Assembly (NCBI GenBank): GCA_020747065.1
Contig: JAGMVK010000008.1
Coordinates: forward strand, 1,054,001-1,118,000
DNA: 64,000 bases
Source of the DNA: Cadophora sp. MPI-SDFR-AT-0126
Taxonomy: Eukaryota; Ascomycota; Leotiomycetes; Helotiales; Ploettnerulaceae
Direction: 5' to 3'
The position numbers and the translations under genes were made by a program. The first letter of the stretch is position 1. Every line of letters starts with the position of its first letter. Shown here piece after piece: positions 61,301-64,000 of the stretch. The notes beneath the pieces were generated by a model, which did not search any database, had not been told where the DNA came from, and saw only the letters and a program-made list of their open reading frames with translations.

Positions 61301-61980
61301 GTTGCACTTCGTCTTGGAATGCAGCGGGAGAGCTACTGTCAAGTTAAGCTGGCTAAGAAGAGTTCTGGTATCTTTTGTTGCATTTCGAAGGATGTAAGAC
61401 ATGTTTGTCTAGCAGGGAAGGGGAAGATTGGAAGGGAAAGAAACTTTGTTGCATTTCGTCTTGGAATGCAGCGGGAGAGCTACTTTCAACTTGAGCTGGC
61501 TCAGAAAGAGTTCTGGTGTTTTTGTTGCATTTCGTGTATGTGAGACAAATTTATTTACCAATGAAAAGAAGGTTGAAGGAGGGAAGAGAAGAGTTGTGTT
61601 GCATGTCGTCTTGGAATGCAGCGGGAGAGCTACTGAGGGAGTTGAGATGGCTTAGAAGTGCTGAAATTGTTTTGTTGCATGTCGAGGATGTGACACAAGC
61701 TTGTTTAGTGACAAAATGGAGGGGAAAGGAGAGAAGAGAAGAGTTTTGTTGCATGTCGTATTGGAATGCAGCGGCAACTACTCTGATGTGGGTTGATTTA
61801 GGGGAGTTGTGGTTGTTTTGTTGCATGTCGAGGAGGTGAGACAATTTAGTTTAGCGACGAAACGGAGGGTCAGGAGAAGGAAGAAATGAGTTTTGTTGTA
61901 TGTCCCATGGGTCTTTAGCGGGAGCCACTGTCAACTTGAGCTGGCTAAAAAGAGTTCTGGTGTTTTTGTTGCATGTCGAG
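61301..61980 (+). repeat. tandem array with 75-bp half-units and about 150-bp period
   Basis: The core GTTGCA(T/C)(G/T)TCG or a close variant starts at 61301, 61377, 61448, 61524, 61598, 61674, 61748, 61820, 61895 and 61968, a spacing of 71-76 bases. Alternate cores are followed by different sequence: one type continues TTGGAATGCAGCGG (61313, 61461, 61611, 61761), the other by GA(G/A)GATGTGAGACA and then a purine-rich stretch. The higher-order unit is therefore about 147-150 bases, five units long. Open frames across it (100-107 codons) are not conserved between units and are judged chance. Unit divergence shows the array is not recent. Confidence 0.85.
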
Positions 61981-62267
61981 AGATGTAAGACATCTTTGTC
62001 TAGCAAGGAAGAGGAGGATACTACTTTCCTGGGTCGAATGACAGCCTCGGTATCGGTGAGGACGGCACTTCTCAAAGCCCTTTGAAATTTCATCACTTTG
62101 ACGATGACAATGAGTACGATGGGTATCAAGAAATACTCTGGAGATGCAGCTCTACAATTTCTCACGAACATCCGAAGCATGGCTCAAAGGAGCGAAGCAG
62201 CCAAGTCAAGCGAATCTCTTGGAGCGACAAACAGACATGATCCGGGGAAGACAGTTGCCAAGGAAAA

Positions 62268-62495
62268 CTTGTGTCACCATGTCGACATGCAACAGAACTT
62301 TTTTTTTCAGGAATAATTTGAAAAAATGCAGTTCTAACCTTTCTTTCACGAACTCCTGAATCATGACTCGCAAAACGAGGCAGTCAATGTGGACGAGTCA
62401 GACGAGTGGCAACCGAGATGGACCAACGGACACGAACAAAGGCCACTCCCACTAAGAGAAACTTGTGTCACCTTGTCGACGTGCAACAAAACTTT
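62268..62495 (-). repeat. two inverted partial copies of the array unit
   Basis: At 62273-62300 and 62458-62490 the plus strand reads ACTTGTGTCACC(A/T)TGTCGAC(A/G)TGCAACA, the reverse complement of the array segment GTTGCATGTCGAGGATGTGACACAAG with minor change. The copies lie about 190 bases apart, so the array is flanked on its right by elements in the opposite direction. Confidence 0.7.
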
Positions 62496-64000
62496 GCTCC
62501 TTTTCTTGCCGATGATGTGATGAGAGAATTAAGTGGAATTCACGTGTGCTTTACGTAGATGATCAGTCGACTAGAGAGTTAGCTGGATGGGTCAAAGCCG
62601 CGGTGTCTTTAGTGTTGCCGAAAGGAGCTACGTGGATATCCGGAAGTGACTTCTTTCCGGGATGCTTGGACAATGATAGTAGGTTGTTTAATTTTATTGT
62701 AAATCAGCTTGCAAGGCCCCTTGAGAATTGAGGTGGTCGTAGGCTTTGTGAGGGGCTTCTGTTTAGTTTGTCGACTTGGAATGGTCATTGAAGTTCGGCT
62801 AATTCTCAGAGAATTTGACAGCCAATAGTGAGTAGGGGTGCTTGATCGTGATAACAAATTTAAAACCTCTCATGGAGAGCCTCCCTTACCAGTGACATTT
62901 TTTCAAAGATACTTCGATCCCAGTGAATCCTAAAGACATTCAACTTACGCCACTGAATGAACATAAGATGGGAATGCATCAACTGAAAGTTCCAAGTCAA
63001 AGCTCAACTCCTTGGTACAGAAATAAAACAATCTGGACCCCGGAATTTCGTATCTCTTGAAAAGGATTCTCAAGAGCCACATCTATTTTTCAATAAACAA
63101 GGAAGAATCCGGTGAAAAGTGGCTAGTCTTACCACATCACCTCGAGGTCTCTGGTGGCATCGATAAAGCTTGGCAGCTGACTTGAACAGAGCTGACATGC
63201 GGGCTTTCTGCCATGCCGTACCGAAAAGATTCTTGATCCGGCTCTCATTGACAGAAGGGTGAGGGTAGAAAGGGACAACTCCACTGAAAGTTCTGCAGCT
63301 TGCCTTCGTGGCTCCACGATATACGATGAATAGCCTTTTGGTAAGTTGACCTCCATAATTGGAAAGCAACACCACTGCCCTTGCTGCGGGGAGCGGGAAA
63401 TCCAAGTAGCAATGTCAAATTCTGTGATTGAAATTCAAAACAAATAGAACCAAAATCAAATAAAAGAATTGTGGTTGGAAACCTTCGATATTCGAACCAT
63501 CGCCCAAGTGAAGTCAATCTTGAATGTTGACCCGCACTCCAGAACAAATGTGATCGAACAGATTATAGAGCCGCATCCCAATAGTGTCAAGAACCCCAAC
63601 ACTTTGTTGCACTTCGCACTGAACTATATTCGAAATGTGTACCGAGCACTGTTGTTTCAGGTAAAATAGGGTTGTTGATTGATGGCTGTGCTGTCTCGAG
63701 AAATTGGTAATTGAGAGGCGTATGTGTGCCGAAGAGTGTGGGGAAGGCTTAGTGATACACACAAAACAAAAGCTGGAATAAAAGTATGATTGATAAGAGA
63801 TGGACAAACCTCCTGGTCATGTCTCATTGGGAGAGTAGATGGCTGGAAATTTATGTCGATGCAACGGAAGTGGTGAGAGTTGCCCACTTGGGTACCCAGG
63901 TTGGTTGCACAGGTTTGTTTACCTCATGAGGTCTGACAGACTTGCCAATCTGCATCTCGACAGATGTCTATCGATGAGACTTTCCCCTGATGAAATCAGG
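62496..64000. other. right-edge gene-poor region
   Basis: No gene is supported. A minus-strand frame at 63070-63405 ends in LPCLLKNRCGS without a recognisable domain, and a plus-strand frame at 63469-63669 is likewise unsupported. An isolated forward copy of the array core (GTTGCACTTCG) lies at 63606. The final stretch is cut by the window edge. Confidence 0.4.

Noticed and set aside
61241..61839. Two frames of about 100 codons across the tandem array
   Set aside because: Frames are not kept between repeat units and show no protein conservation; treated as chance openings in repeats.

Overview
This window is nuclear DNA of a filamentous ascomycete (Pezizomycotina; a leotiomycete is my best guess from the gene set, which is inference). 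The evidence is many short spliceosomal introns of about 46-120 nt with CTAAC/CTGAC-type branch sites, three Zn2Cys6 regulators with fungal-type architecture, and fungal genes such as an Mnl1-type mannosidase, a Kap120-type importin, PEX2 and phosphoketolase. Genes lie on both strands and nothing resembles an operon. Exon structures were rebuilt by hand from reading frame, splice consensus and family continuity; none is backed by transcripts.

Layout. 1-3.1 kb: a SANT/Myb-like putative regulator (+). 3.1-10.7 kb: a long gene-poor tract with microsatellites and one degraded coding island near 9.1-9.7 kb. 10.7-22 kb: four minus-strand genes, namely an SMT-like methyltransferase, a six-exon alpha-glucoside-type MFS permease, a Na+/H+ antiporter and peroxin PEX2. 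24.8-35.4 kb: a Zn2Cys6 regulator (+), an MDR-type oxidoreductase (-) divergent from a Kap120/importin-11 gene (+), and a fungal zinc-finger protein (+). 37.5-38.8 kb: two small plus-strand proteins that both begin Met-Cys. 39.2-45.7 kb: an ER alpha-mannosidase-like protein (EDEM/Mnl1) and a second Zn2Cys6 regulator, both minus. 46.9-49.9 kb: a broken multidomain gene with a NACHT-type N-terminal helical region, a ubiquitin-like domain and a PAK-like kinase. 50.5-53.8 kb: an eight-exon small secreted protein (+) converging on a third Zn2Cys6 regulator (-). 57.6-60.1 kb: an intact phosphoketolase (+). 61.3-62 kb: a tandem array with about 75/150-bp periodicity, with inverted copies just downstream. 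The right end is gene-poor.

Functionally the genes are a mix: carbon uptake and metabolism (alpha-glucoside permease, phosphoketolase), peroxisome biogenesis, ER quality control, nuclear import, ion homeostasis and transcription. I see no convincing secondary-metabolite cluster and no CRISPR array. No intact transposon was recognised and no tRNA passed inspection. The points most worth a second look are the frameshifted kinase gene, the 75/150-bp array, two probable GC-AG introns, and coding-like stretches in the gaps.
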